Shown here: positions 1 through 8,362 of the stretch, one piece after another
Position numbering within the stretch: the first letter of the stretch is position 1
Layout of the letters: each line of letters opens with the position of its first letter
DNA from: Paenibacillus etheri
Lineage (GTDB): Bacteria; Bacillota; Bacilli; Paenibacillales; Paenibacillaceae
DNA: 64,000 bases
Assembly: GCF_001012825.1 (NCBI RefSeq)
Contig: NZ_LCZJ02000018.1
Span: 549,122 to 613,121, forward strand
Direction of reading: 5' to 3'
Made by a program: the position numbers and the translations under genes
The notes under the pieces: generated by a model
What the model saw: only the letters and a program-made list of their open reading frames with translations
Database searches by the model: none
What the model was told of the DNA's origin: nothing

Positions 1-2
1 TT

Positions 3-665
3 TCAGGGGTCTTGATTATGATTCAACCTTTACGGAAACTGCTGCCAGAGGGTGCTTTAGTAGTTAGAAAAGGTTTGCCGGCAACCATTGTTACTAGAGG
101 GCTGTTTGTTGCGTGCTACTCTGCTGTTGAAAGCTATGTTGTTCTAGCTCTAACAAATGTTAAAGGGTTATCGGCAGATGTTGCGGGCTTAACCGTTGCT
201 GCTGGGGCTATAAGTTGGTCAATAGCAGCGTGGTTGCAATCCAAGCTTGATGAACAAGACCATGGGAAGGGCCGTAAACAACGGGTGATGATCGGCGTTG
301 CTTTTATGATTGTCGGAGTTGCGCTGGTCATAACCGTGATAGGAATTTCAGGTAATGGAATCGTGCTCGCAGTGTTCTCACAAATACTTACCGGTTTTGG
401 AATAGGGTTGGCACATCCAACCACGGGAGCTATTGCGCTCCAGCATGCCGAAGAAGGCGAAGCAGGTTCAATTTCAGCGAATATTCAATTTATTGATGCG
501 TTTAGTCCTGCACTTAGCATTGGATTAGGCGGGGCCTTAATTACCATTAGTGATACCTTTGGATGGGGTGTAATGACAGGAATCATGTTGGCTTTATCCA
601 TCCAGCTTCTTTTCGTAATTTTAAGCTTTATAGCTACTTTCCGAATTGCGAAGAAGGCAACCTGA
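3..665 (+). CDS. MFS transporter, C-terminal part (cut by window edge)
   Basis: The reading frame is open to the left edge of the window, so this is the C-terminal part of a membrane transporter and its true start lies outside. About 220 residues are visible, with roughly six hydrophobic segments separated by short loops and one basic cytoplasmic loop (around KGRKQR), matching the second half of a 12-helix major facilitator protein. Substrate cannot be read. It lies upstream of a second MFS gene on the same strand with a 166-bp gap, so the two may be functionally linked efflux pumps. A weak hairpin (743-760) lies between them but has no T tract. Confidence 0.75.
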   Translation, partial: SGVLIMIQPLRKLLPEGALVVRKGLPATIVTRGLFVACYSAVESYVVLALTNVKGLSADVAGLTVAAGAISWSIAAWLQSKLDEQDHGKGRKQRVMIGVAFMIVGVALVITVIGISGNGIVLAVFSQILTGFGIGLAHPTTGAIALQHAEEGEAGSISANIQFIDAFSPALSIGLGGALITISDTFGWGVMTGIMLALSIQLLFVILSFIATFRIAKKAT

Positions 666-831
666 AGCAGAGATAATATATGACTGTGGAAGCAAGGGGG
701 AAGACAAGGCTGTACTGGCTGGGGCCTATTTAAACATCTCATATCCCATCTTTATGGGATTGGTCCTAGCAAGGGATCTACTTATAATTGTTAGTAATTC
801 TTAGACAAATATAAGTGGGGACGGGATCAGC

Positions 832-2232
832 ATGAATATTGCAAAAAATACAGAACTAACAGGCATGCGGAGGCAGCGGCTGGGGATGATGGCGGCTATT
901 TGTATGGGGGCTTTTATTTCCCATTTTACAGCCGGAATTATGAATGTATCGCTTCCTTTTTTTATAAATCATTTTCAGACAGAGCTGGCAAAAGGATTGT
1001 GGATTACAACAGGATACTTACTAGTGATTACTGCACTTCTCCCTGTAATGGGGAAATTGGGTGATCGCTATGGGTTTCGTCGTATTCACAATCTCGGATA
1101 TGTGATTTTTACGGTTGGTTCGATCTTGGTCGCTTTTTCACCTAATCTGCCAATATTGCTTGCGCTTAGAGTTGTGCAGGGTATAGGTGCTGCGATGTTC
1201 CAAGCAACGAATATTGCACTCATCACCATTCATATGCCGAAAGAGCAGAGAGGACGTGCGCTCGGAATTCTGAGTACGGCTGTCGCACTGGGCGGGATGA
1301 CCGGTCCAATTGCGGGAGGTCTGATTGCGGAGTGGTTCAGTTGGCAATGGCTATTTTTGATCCATGTCCCTGTGGCGATTGTGGCTACAGTTATGGCCTA
1401 TAGGTACATTCCGAGCCGCGTGCAAGAGCGTAAGTCGGGAACTGTCAGCATCGTGGGGGCTGGCTTGTTCATGGTATGGATCACCTTGCTGCTTCTCGTT
1501 ATAACAAATGGGAGCAAATGGGGTTGGATGTCTACGCGGACAATGGCGAGTTTGATGTTTTTTTTCCTGCTTTTGGTCACGTTTTTATTATGGGAACGGA
1601 GACAAAAGACACCTTTTCTACCTCTTCGGGCTCTGAGAATTCCTGCTGTGGCGGGTGGTTTGATCGTTAGCTGTGCCTCTTTTATACTTTCTAATACATT
1701 GCTAGTCCTTATTCCATTCTATTTGATGGGAACAACGGTTCAATTTTCATCCTCCACGACGGGTTACATTATGGCGGCTTATCCTATTGCATTGGCCTTT
1801 GCAGGTCCTCTTGCCGGTTACTGGTCCGATCGTTATGGCTCTCGTCAGCTGATGCTTATGGGGCTGAGCTGCATGGGAAGCGGGTTCGTCTTGTTGCTAT
1901 TATTTTTAGAGAATATCCGGGTGTATGGAATTGCTGCGATTCTATGTCTTATCGGACTCGGGATGGGGCTCATTGCTTCTCCGAATAATAGCTATATTAT
2001 GCAGCAGACGCCTAGGGAACACGTAGGTTCGATTGGAGGAATAATTGCCTTAACACGAAATGCGGGTATGGTTTTTGGCTCAGCGCTTGGACTTGGGATG
2101 GTGAGTGGAGAGATAGGGCAGGAGAGTCCGCTTCAGGCGTTCAAAATGGTTTTTGGGATTAATATTTTCATTTGTATGAGCGTTATTATATTGATGGTTG
2201 TTATTAATAGACGGCCATTTAAATCTGCTTGA
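832..2232 (+). CDS. MFS drug transporter, DHA2 (EmrB/QacA) type
   Basis: A 466-residue integral membrane protein. MFS motif A is visible as GKLGDRYGFRR (residues 74-84) and the antiporter motif C region as GGMTGPIAGG (about 154-163), followed by W-x-W-L-F-L-I-H-V-P, which is characteristic of the proton-driven DHA2 drug exporters (EmrB, LmrB, QacA). The number of hydrophobic segments fits 12-14 helices. Likely role: proton antiport of a toxic organic compound out of the cell; substrate unknown. The ATG is preceded by a weak GGGGAC ribosome site. hcp follows after a gap with its own Fnr-like site, so they are probably separate units. Confidence 0.85.
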   Translation: MNIAKNTELTGMRRQRLGMMAAICMGAFISHFTAGIMNVSLPFFINHFQTELAKGLWITTGYLLVITALLPVMGKLGDRYGFRRIHNLGYVIFTVGSILVAFSPNLPILLALRVVQGIGAAMFQATNIALITIHMPKEQRGRALGILSTAVALGGMTGPIAGGLIAEWFSWQWLFLIHVPVAIVATVMAYRYIPSRVQERKSGTVSIVGAGLFMVWITLLLLVITNGSKWGWMSTRTMASLMFFFLLLVTFLLWERRQKTPFLPLRALRIPAVAGGLIVSCASFILSNTLLVLIPFYLMGTTVQFSSSTTGYIMAAYPIALAFAGPLAGYWSDRYGSRQLMLMGLSCMGSGFVLLLLFLENIRVYGIAAILCLIGLGMGLIASPNNSYIMQQTPREHVGSIGGIIALTRNAGMVFGSALGLGMVSGEIGQESPLQAFKMVFGINIFICMSVIILMVVINRRPFKSA

Positions 2233-2242
2233 TCTAAAAAAA

Positions 2243-2258
2243 TGTGTGTGTAATCACA
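2243..2258 (+). promoter_or_regulatory. Fnr/Crp-type operator upstream of hcp
   Basis: TGTGT-N6-TCACA matches nine of the ten specified positions of the Bacillus Fnr/Crp consensus TGTGA-N6-TCACA. It lies between the MFS stop and the hcp start, centred about 75 bp before the chosen ATG. That leaves room for an activated promoter. Anaerobic or nitrosative control is the expected regulation for hcp in many bacteria, so position and target agree. Confidence 0.5.
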
Positions 2259-2325
2259 ACTCAAGGTTTGGTGTTCTGTTACGTTGAGAGTAACGAAAGA
2301 TTATCTAGATATGGGGGATAACGAT

Positions 2326-3618
2326 ATGTTTTGTTACCAATGTGAACAGACACCGACTGGCGGATGTACCGTTGTTGGAGTATGCGGAAAAAATGAAACC
2401 ATTGCGAGTTTGCAGGATACGATTATTTTTGCCTTAAAAGGAATTGCAGCTTATGCGACACATGCCCGGCAGTTAGGATACATTGATCCCGAGGTGGATC
2501 GTATTACCCACGAAGCTTTGTATATGACCTTGACGAATTCGAACTTTAATACGCAGGAGCATTTGGAGATGGCGATGAAGGTTGGAGATGCGGCGGTTCG
2601 TGTCATGGATCTGCTGGATCGTGCGCATACAGATCGCTTTGGGATTCCACAACCAATCACAGTTAGCCAGAATAAAATAGAAGGTCAATGTATTGTGGTG
2701 ACAGGCCATAATTTGTATGCGCTGGAGGAATTGCTACAGCAGACGGAAGGAAAGGGCATCAACATCTATACTCACTCGGAAATGTTACCTGCCCATGGTT
2801 ATCCGGCGCTTAAGAAGTATAAGCATCTGAAGGGCAACATCGGCAAAGCATGGTATGATCAGCGCAGACTGTTCGAGCAGTTTCCTGGTGCGATTCTTGC
2901 AACTACAAACTGCGTGATGCCGATTAAAGGCACGTACGCAGATCGCTTTTTCTCATATGAAGTAGCAGGACTAGAAGGTGTAGCGAAAATTACGAATGAG
3001 GATTTCTCCCCTCTGATTAATCGTGCGTTGTCATTACCTGCAGCTGATGTAGAGTCAGATCTGGTACTTACGACAGGATACCATCATGAAACAGTAATCG
3101 GGTTGGCACCAGAGATCATTCAGGCTGTCAAAGACGGGCATATCCGCCGGTTTTTCGTCATTGCAGGCTGTGACGCGCCAGGTAAAGGTGGGAATTACTA
3201 TCGCGAGCTGGCAACTTCCTTACCGAACGATACCGTCATTTTAACCACTTCTTGCGGAAAGTTCCGCTTTAATGATGTGGATTATGGAACCGTTGGGGAC
3301 ACGGGCATTCCTCGTTACATTGACCTTGGGCAATGTAATAATTCCGGTTCTACGGTGAAGATTGCGTTGGCTCTGGCTGAAGCATTTGAGTGTACAGTGA
3401 ACGAGTTACCTGTCAGCATCGTACTATCTTGGTTTGAGCAAAAAGCAGTAGCTATTCTGCTGGGCTTGTTCAGCCTTGGCATTCAGGACATTCGCATTGG
3501 GCCGAAACCGCCGGAGTTCATCTCGGATGGGGTGCTAGATGTGCTAGTTGATCTTTTTGGGTTGAAGCTGATTACTACTGCCGAGGAAGATATGAACGCG
3601 ATGTTGGCGTTGTCATAA
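2326..3618 (+). CDS. hcp: Hybrid cluster protein (hydroxylamine/NO reductase), short class
   Basis: Redox enzyme with an N-terminal Fe-S cluster and a hybrid Fe-S-O cluster; the family reduces hydroxylamine and NO and is linked to nitrosative stress. The N-terminus has four cysteines in C-x2-C-x7-C-x5-C spacing (C3, C6, C14, C20). Later come GCDAPGKG, TTSCGKFRFN, LGQCNNSGS and SWFEQKA, the regions that hold hybrid-cluster ligands. From the ATG at 2326 it has 430 residues, about 120 shorter than E. coli Hcp, which fits the class lacking the inserted helical domain. The open frame extends upstream to a TTG at 2284, but GGGGGAT at 2313-2319 is well placed for 2326 and the protein then begins directly at the cysteine motif. 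No hcr reductase gene is adjacent. Confidence 0.93.
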   Translation: MFCYQCEQTPTGGCTVVGVCGKNETIASLQDTIIFALKGIAAYATHARQLGYIDPEVDRITHEALYMTLTNSNFNTQEHLEMAMKVGDAAVRVMDLLDRAHTDRFGIPQPITVSQNKIEGQCIVVTGHNLYALEELLQQTEGKGINIYTHSEMLPAHGYPALKKYKHLKGNIGKAWYDQRRLFEQFPGAILATTNCVMPIKGTYADRFFSYEVAGLEGVAKITNEDFSPLINRALSLPAADVESDLVLTTGYHHETVIGLAPEIIQAVKDGHIRRFFVIAGCDAPGKGGNYYRELATSLPNDTVILTTSCGKFRFNDVDYGTVGDTGIPRYIDLGQCNNSGSTVKIALALAEAFECTVNELPVSIVLSWFEQKAVAILLGLFSLGIQDIRIGPKPPEFISDGVLDVLVDLFGLKLITTAEEDMNAMLALS

Positions 3619-3700
3619 GTTAATAGAGGCGCCAAAAACTCGAGAAATATGAAGTGTTGCGTGTCACTGTTTAAGGAATAACATTTAATATTGCAAGACT

Positions 3701-3735
3701 AAGCTCAAGCTGAGGATAAAGCTTGGGCTTTTCTT
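3701..3735 (+). terminator. Rho-independent terminator after hcp
   Basis: AAGCTCAAGC pairs with GCTTGGGCTT (one G-U pair) across a 10-nt loop and is followed by a T-rich stretch. It lies between hcp and the convergent lysR-type gene. Confidence 0.7.
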
Positions 3736-3820
3736 GCGTCTTAAAGGATCTTCTCAGTCGAGCTAACATACAACAAACGTTACGACTAGGAATTCGCTTT
3801 TAAAGAGTTATTGTCTACAA

Positions 3821-4711
3821 TTAAGAATTGTATATTTTTATATTGTTACGAAGCTGATCTAAAAATTTATTTGCTGCTTTAGAAAACACTTGATGTTTTT
3901 TCCAGATAATATTTAAATTAGCCTCTAATTTGGGGATTAAAGGTTTAAAGCAAAGCTTGCTATCTCCTGATGTATTAATAAGTTTATCCAAGCATAATGC
4001 ATATCCAATATTTTCTTCGACCATTCGTGCAGCATTGAAAAGCAGATTATAAGTTGCGACAATATTGAGATCCTCAATATTCGCTCCAAACCATCCTGTG
4101 AATTCGTTACTGACAGCAGTTTGACGTGAAATCAATAGTGGTTTATCTATTAAATCTATTGGCTGAATGAACTGCTTATACGCTAAAGGACTATCTTTGA
4201 GCATTAATACACCCCAAACATCAGTAGCTGGTAATTTTATGAAATCGTATTTTTGTTTATCAGTGGGCTCTATGACAATGCCGAAATCTAATAATCCAAT
4301 GTCTAGCCTGCTAGTAATATCGTCAGCATTACCACTGTATAAATCAAATCGAATACTTGGATAATGTTCAAGTAATTCTTTTGATGCTCTCGCAATAAAA
4401 TTCATAGCTTCAGTTTCACCACCACCAATGTAAATTTCTCCGCTAATCATTTCTTTGGATTCCTTAAAATTGGCTTCGGTTTTATCCACTAGCTCAACGA
4501 TTTCCTTCGCTTTTTTAAATAAGTATTTGCCTTCATCTGTTAAAGTGATTTTTCGATTTCCTCTTTCAAATAAAGTTGCTCCTAATTCTATTTCAAGGTC
4601 TTTTAATTGTCTTGATAATGTAGGTTGAGACAAATGTAGCAGTTTTGAAGCAGCCGATATATTCTCTTCATTCGCTACAGCTATGAAATAGCGTAACACT
4701 CTAATTTCCAT
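3821..4711 (-). CDS. LysR-family transcriptional regulator
   Basis: A 296-residue LysR-type regulator. The winged helix-turn-helix fills residues 1-60, with the typical sequence around AASKLLHLSQPTLSRQL, followed by a type 2 periplasmic-binding-like effector domain from about residue 90. It is transcribed divergently from the acetyltransferase gene at 4839 with a 127-bp shared control region that holds a dyad. This is the usual arrangement for a LysR regulator controlling its neighbour and itself. The inducer is not evident. The start is the ATG preceded by GGGAG. Confidence 0.9.
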   Translation of the reverse strand: MEIRVLRYFIAVANEENISAASKLLHLSQPTLSRQLKDLEIELGATLFERGNRKITLTDEGKYLFKKAKEIVELVDKTEANFKESKEMISGEIYIGGGETEAMNFIARASKELLEHYPSIRFDLYSGNADDITSRLDIGLLDFGIVIEPTDKQKYDFIKLPATDVWGVLMLKDSPLAYKQFIQPIDLIDKPLLISRQTAVSNEFTGWFGANIEDLNIVATYNLLFNAARMVEENIGYALCLDKLINTSGDSKLCFKPLIPKLEANLNIIWKKHQVFSKAANKFLDQLRNNIKIYNS

Positions 4712-4757
4712 AACAATCTCCCTGTTTTATCTATGCTTGAAAGGCATGATAACGTAT

Positions 4758-4791
4758 TTGATATAAGTATTAGATATTCGAATCATATCAA
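4758..4791. promoter_or_regulatory. Candidate LysR operator between divergent genes
   Basis: TTGATAT (4758-4764) and ATATCAA (4785-4791) form a perfect inverted repeat with a 20-bp spacer that itself contains the palindrome ATTCGAAT (4776-4783). It lies centrally in the shared intergenic region, where a LysR tetramer would bind to activate the acetyltransferase gene and repress its own. Confidence 0.5.
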
Positions 4792-4838
4792 CTTATGATG
4801 TGAATGAAAAGGTTGAACTTTTAAAGGAGGATTTATAG

Positions 4839-5453
4839 ATGGTTATAAAGGATAAAGTGATTTTTAAAATGGATATGAAAGATTTTATAGATTTTTGTAA
4901 GAAAGGAAATCCAATTTCGGGTGAGAATAAAGAATTGCATGAATTATTAACTCAATGCAGTTATCAAGCTCAAAAGATTACAATGGAATTGAATACATCC
5001 TATCATTCAAAAGAAGAAATTGTGGAGATTTTCAGTAAACTTACAGGCACTGAAGTTGATTCGTCTTTTATGTGTTTCCCGCCGTTTTATACAGACTTTG
5101 GGAGGAATATTAACATAGGAAAGAATGTGTTTTTCAACACAGGCTGTTCCTTCCAAGATCGAGGAGGAATTAGTATAGGGGACGGTACAATGATTGGTAT
5201 GAATGTCACAATTGCTACACTTAATCATGGGTTACCTTTAGAAACGAGAAATGTAACTTACCCCTCTCCAGTTATCATTGGGAAAAATGTATGGATTGGG
5301 TCAAACTCAACCATACTGCCCGGGGTGACGATTGGAGATAACTCTGTTGTTGCTGCAGGAGCAGTTGTCACTAAAGATGTTCAAGAGAATACTGTCGTTG
5401 CAGGAGTACCAGCAAAAGAGCTTAATAAAATTATCAATAATTTGGAAAACTAA
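4839..5453 (+). CDS. Sugar O-acetyltransferase, maltose/galactoside (Maa/LacA) type
   Basis: A 204-residue left-handed beta-helix acetyltransferase. The first ~60 residues form the helical cap of the Maa/NodL/LacA group; from about residue 75 there are hexapeptide repeats (INIGKN, ISIGDG, VIIGKN, VTIGDN), ending in the VVAGVPAK motif. H130 in TLNHGLPLE is at the place of the catalytic histidine. It would transfer acetyl from acetyl-CoA to a sugar hydroxyl in the cytoplasm. GGAGG stands 7 nt before the ATG. It is divergent from the LysR gene, its likely regulator. Exact acceptor is unknown. Confidence 0.88.
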   Translation: MVIKDKVIFKMDMKDFIDFCKKGNPISGENKELHELLTQCSYQAQKITMELNTSYHSKEEIVEIFSKLTGTEVDSSFMCFPPFYTDFGRNINIGKNVFFNTGCSFQDRGGISIGDGTMIGMNVTIATLNHGLPLETRNVTYPSPVIIGKNVWIGSNSTILPGVTIGDNSVVAAGAVVTKDVQENTVVAGVPAKELNKIINNLEN

Positions 5454-5463
5454 ATATGTATAG

Positions 5464-5744
5464 TGGAGTGCACCCCTTAGGATAGACATTGGAAAAACTC
5501 CTGGGTAAATTTCGATGTAATTCTAGGGGGGCATTTTTTATGCCAGCAATGAAAGGTCAGAAGTTTAAACATTATCCTGAGTCACTAAAGGCGGAGGCCG
5601 TTCGGCTTTTTATCGAAGATGGATTGGTGTTATTGCAAGATTACAGAGCGCAACGAAAACTAAACAAGCTGACTCCTGTTGAGTACAGGAGCCAGCTTAA
5701 ACCCTAGGTCTTTTTTGAATGTCTACTAAATGGGGGCTTGACCA
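5464..5744 (+). mobile_element. Collapsed IS3-family (IS150-like) element, 281 bp
   Basis: The ends are imperfect inverted repeats. The left end starts TGG, then has CCCC and TAGACATT; the reverse complement of the right end also starts TGG and has CCCC and TAGACATT at equal spacing. Inside is the start of an IS3 OrfA joined in frame to the end of OrfB, so about 1 kb of transposase has been lost while both ends remain. No target duplication is clear. If other copies exist it would be a non-autonomous (MITE-like) derivative. Confidence 0.7.
5540..5707 (+). pseudogene. IS3 transposase remnant (OrfA start fused to OrfB end)
   Basis: The residues after the ATG (MKGQKFKHYPESLKAEAV and following) are those of the OrfA helix-turn-helix start of IS150-like elements. 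After about 28 residues the sequence jumps to RAQRKLNKLTPVEYRSQL, which is the C-terminus of the OrfB DDE integrase. The reading frame stays open across the junction, but the catalytic core is absent, so it cannot encode an active transposase. The longer frame beginning at TTG 5489 extends into the terminal repeat and is unlikely to be used. Confidence 0.75.
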
Positions 5745-5764
5745 ATTATACTGACGGGGTTTTG

Positions 5765-6238
5765 CTATAGGATCATCCCCATTTCACGGAGTCTATCTTT
5801 AATTTTCTTTAAACGAGCTTCTTTTTCGGTAGCTTCAGTCAATACCTCCACTGAAGTTTCGTTATACTTTTTAATAATCCTCTTTAAAGTTAATTCTTTC
5901 ATTTCCCTTTTACTGTGCATTGTAACACGAGGGACAATGATGTAGTTTTCTATGGACTTGGGATCTGCAGAAATTCGTTCTAGTAAATGAAGTAGAAGCA
6001 TCAGTCTTTTGTGTCCCAACCCCCGAACCAGGTATAGTTCTTTCCATGTGGAATTTAATAGATGATCAAGGTCTGTATATCCCTTGGAGTATAGAGCATT
6101 TATGAGGCCCGTTAAATTTGGTCCCCGTTCTTCTACATAAGCCACAGCTACAATACAAGCAATATCCTTACTATAAAGATGCGCTGGAAGTGGGAAAAAT
6201 TGTATTAATGCCGCATTTCCATCGATGATGTCATTCAT
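5765..6238 (-). CDS. Protein of unknown function (helix-hairpin-helix-like segment)
   Basis: 157 residues, soluble, with no signal peptide or membrane segment. Residues ~75-110 (TWKELYLVRGLGHKRLMLLL) resemble a short helix-hairpin-helix DNA-binding element; the C-terminal third is highly charged and probably helical (EATEKEARLKKIKDRL). I do not recognise the family. Its start overlaps the stop of the upstream gene (6235-6528) by four bases, so the two are translationally coupled and probably act together. Its 3' end abuts the IS remnant. Confidence 0.6.
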   Translation of the reverse strand: MNDIIDGNAALIQFFPLPAHLYSKDIACIVAVAYVEERGPNLTGLINALYSKGYTDLDHLLNSTWKELYLVRGLGHKRLMLLLHLLERISADPKSIENYIIVPRVTMHSKREMKELTLKRIIKKYNETSVEVLTEATEKEARLKKIKDRLREMGMIL

Positions 6239-6528
6239 GATGATTTACCCCAATAAAATATATGGTCACTATACACGTTTAGTATTCTGGCAAGCTCCTT
6301 AGGAACAGGTTCCAGATGTTCTGGTAGCTCACAAATGAGTAATGGTTCGCCAATATCGAGAAGAATAGTTTGTGTTCCTTTTGCTAGCACAATGCCGATC
6401 TTATCGGTATGTAAACCGGAGGTTATACGAGTGCGAACGCCTGGTGTTAAATCTTCAGTTTTCAAAATTCCCATCTCCCCTAAGGTGAATTGTCCTGACT
6501 TGGTACAATCGATTAATGTACTCTGCAT
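6235..6528 (-). CDS. Small protein of unknown function, coupled to the next gene
   Basis: 97 residues. The middle (RTRITSGLHTDKIGIVLAKG) alternates hydrophobic and polar residues like a small beta-barrel, but no family is recognised. It is the first gene of a two-gene operon on the minus strand, with an ATGA overlap with the downstream gene, and is divergent from the YcdB/YcdC-like gene at 6681. Confidence 0.55.
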   Translation of the reverse strand: MQSTLIDCTKSGQFTLGEMGILKTEDLTPGVRTRITSGLHTDKIGIVLAKGTQTILLDIGEPLLICELPEHLEPVPKELARILNVYSDHIFYWGKSS

Positions 6529-6680
6529 TATTAAACCCCAAGCTACTGATCATTTTCTGAACACCAGCAAAGCACATTACATAAGCTCGTAGAATATGTA
6601 GCATATATGATCCGCTGCGCTTCATAATCACCGCTATGTAATGGTATGATGTAGGCATTAAATTTGCGGGGTGCACTGAT

Positions 6681-7949
6681 ATGGATATCCGAATTAAAGA
6701 ACTAGTTAATGCTACACAGCAAACCTATGGATTGGACAACTACTACTTACATACAAATGAAATTTATCGCGAAGTTACGATGCTGGGAGAGACGGATTAT
6801 TTGTTTAGTATGGAATGGTTTCCTTCTCATATTAAGGAATGGAAGGAAGATTATAATCCGGAGGGAACTGCTGTCATTACGCTTGACTTGCAATCCCGTA
6901 ACTATAAAAGTGTAATTTTTGTTGGAGGGAAATCTTATGCAAATGGGACACCGTTCCAAAACATTGAAATAAACGGCGTTATTCAGTGGATGGAAGCTGA
7001 AGTAGGGCTAGAATATGGTAAACAATTCTACCTAGTGAAGGAAGAAAGAGGAGAATATCTTTTTGCCGAATGTATAGACGGTGTACCCATCTCCCCCAGC
7101 GGGCGAATGGAGCTCCGCTTCGATGCGGAAGGTAGGATAATTTTTTATAGTGTATATGGCCAGTTTCCTTCCAACTCTCTTGTGCAAAAAGAAAATTATT
7201 CTCTCACGCTCCAAGCGGTAGAGTCATTGGCGAGAAAGCAACTACAGCTTATAGAATATCCAGTGTACGAGATGAAGCATCTCCTGCCGATCTATGGAAT
7301 AGAAGAAATCCACATTACAAATGATGGAACAACCACAATCCCATTTGAGATGATATCAGGTACGAGAGCACGACTGAATATTGATCAAGTAATACATTGG
7401 GAGCAAGCGAACACGGAACCGTTTGAAAGGACGGAGATCCGTCTGCAAGAAGTAGTTACAATCGAACAGGCAGTAGCACGTGAGCCGCATCCAGATTCAT
7501 TTTCAATCACAGACGTAGAACAAGCCCAATGTATAACTGCAGTTGAAACAGGTTTAAACCAACTCTATCCGGATGAATCCGGACAATGGATACTGAAGGC
7601 TTTACATCGGGAAAGAGGACATATTCAAGCAACACTGAGGATGAAGGCGCCAAGTAATCGTATTTTCCAGCGTAAGATCCTTTTGTTCATCGATGAGAAA
7701 AATTATAAGGTTATAAATTTTATGGATAACAAGCCAATGCTCGATACGTTTGATGAGTTCCAGAGCGAAGGAGAAATTGCTGTGAGCCATGACGAAGCTT
7801 ATGACAAGCTCAAGGGATGGTTCGAATTAACACCCGTCTATGTGTATGATCCTGGGCAGAAGAAGTATGTGCTGTGCGGGAAGCTGGATTGTAATTATGC
7901 CGTGAAGGCCACTAGCGGAGATGTGGTGGAGTTGGGTAGTTTGGAATGA
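6681..7949 (+). CDS. YcdB/YcdC-like repeat-domain protein
   Basis: 422 residues with no signal peptide or membrane segment. The C-terminal part (LTPVYVYDP, KKYVLCGKLD, YAVKATSGDVV) matches the repeated YcdB/YcdC domain found in Paenibacillus and Bacillus proteins, whose function is unknown; an earlier similar stretch (residues ~150-190, FDAEGRIIFYSVYG) looks like a first copy. Most relatives are exported, so the lack of a leader is noteworthy. It has its own upstream region and no same-strand partner. Family assignment is from pattern only. Confidence 0.6.
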   Translation: MDIRIKELVNATQQTYGLDNYYLHTNEIYREVTMLGETDYLFSMEWFPSHIKEWKEDYNPEGTAVITLDLQSRNYKSVIFVGGKSYANGTPFQNIEINGVIQWMEAEVGLEYGKQFYLVKEERGEYLFAECIDGVPISPSGRMELRFDAEGRIIFYSVYGQFPSNSLVQKENYSLTLQAVESLARKQLQLIEYPVYEMKHLLPIYGIEEIHITNDGTTTIPFEMISGTRARLNIDQVIHWEQANTEPFERTEIRLQEVVTIEQAVAREPHPDSFSITDVEQAQCITAVETGLNQLYPDESGQWILKALHRERGHIQATLRMKAPSNRIFQRKILLFIDEKNYKVINFMDNKPMLDTFDEFQSEGEIAVSHDEAYDKLKGWFELTPVYVYDPGQKKYVLCGKLDCNYAVKATSGDVVELGSLE

Positions 7950-8061
7950 TGGTGAAGACACTTTTATACTGAGTAGGACGAATAAAGATTATGGGAATGA
8001 AGTATAGTAAGGTGATGCTAATATAATAATATGATTAGAACTTATTAATTTTGTGAGTTAA

Positions 8062-8078
8062 CTAAGTAAAGTACTTAG
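8062..8078. other. Perfect hairpin in a 410-bp intergenic region
   Basis: CTAAGTA-AAG-TACTTAG, a 7-bp perfect stem without a following T tract. The region 7950-8362 otherwise holds a terminator (8187-8212) and the direct repeats at 8261-8290; I see no coding sequence in it. Confidence 0.3.
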
Positions 8079-8186
8079 CTTATTTAACTTCTCCATAATT
8101 CTACGATATATCAAACCTTCTTCAATATGAAGACGTATAGCACCTTTTTCTTCCTGTTAAATATAAGCGACTGACGTTGTTTGAAG

Positions 8187-8212
8187 GAGAGCCTAAAGGC
8201 GCTCATTTTTTT
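8187..8212 (+). terminator. Rho-independent terminator
   Basis: GAG-A-GCC, loop TAAA, GGC-G-CTC, then ATTTTTTT. It separates the YcdB-like gene from the dicarboxylate module. Confidence 0.65.
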
Positions 8213-8260
8213 GAGCCATGCCCCCAACCTGTGGTCTTTCACACACATTGCAGTGGTTAT

Positions 8261-8290
8261 TTTAGTTACAAAACGTTTTTTTTAGTTACA
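8261..8290 (+). promoter_or_regulatory. 20-bp-spaced direct repeats upstream of the fumarate reductase gene
   Basis: TTTAGTTACA occurs at 8261-8270 and again at 8281-8290, exactly 20 bp apart (two helical turns). The similarity continues as AAAC/TAAAC after each copy. Such face-of-helix direct repeats are typical targets of response regulators, and a CitB/DcuR-family regulator is encoded 3.4 kb downstream. Confidence 0.5.
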
Positions 8291-8362
8291 TAAACTTTCA
8301 AGGGTAGCGCCTTTGCCGTTAAGCTGATTGTAAAAATATTCACAAGGGGGCAAAGCTATAAC

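Noticed and set aside
743-760. ATCCCAT-CTTT-ATGGGAT hairpin between the two MFS genes
   Set aside because: No T tract, short stem; not enough to call a terminator or operator.
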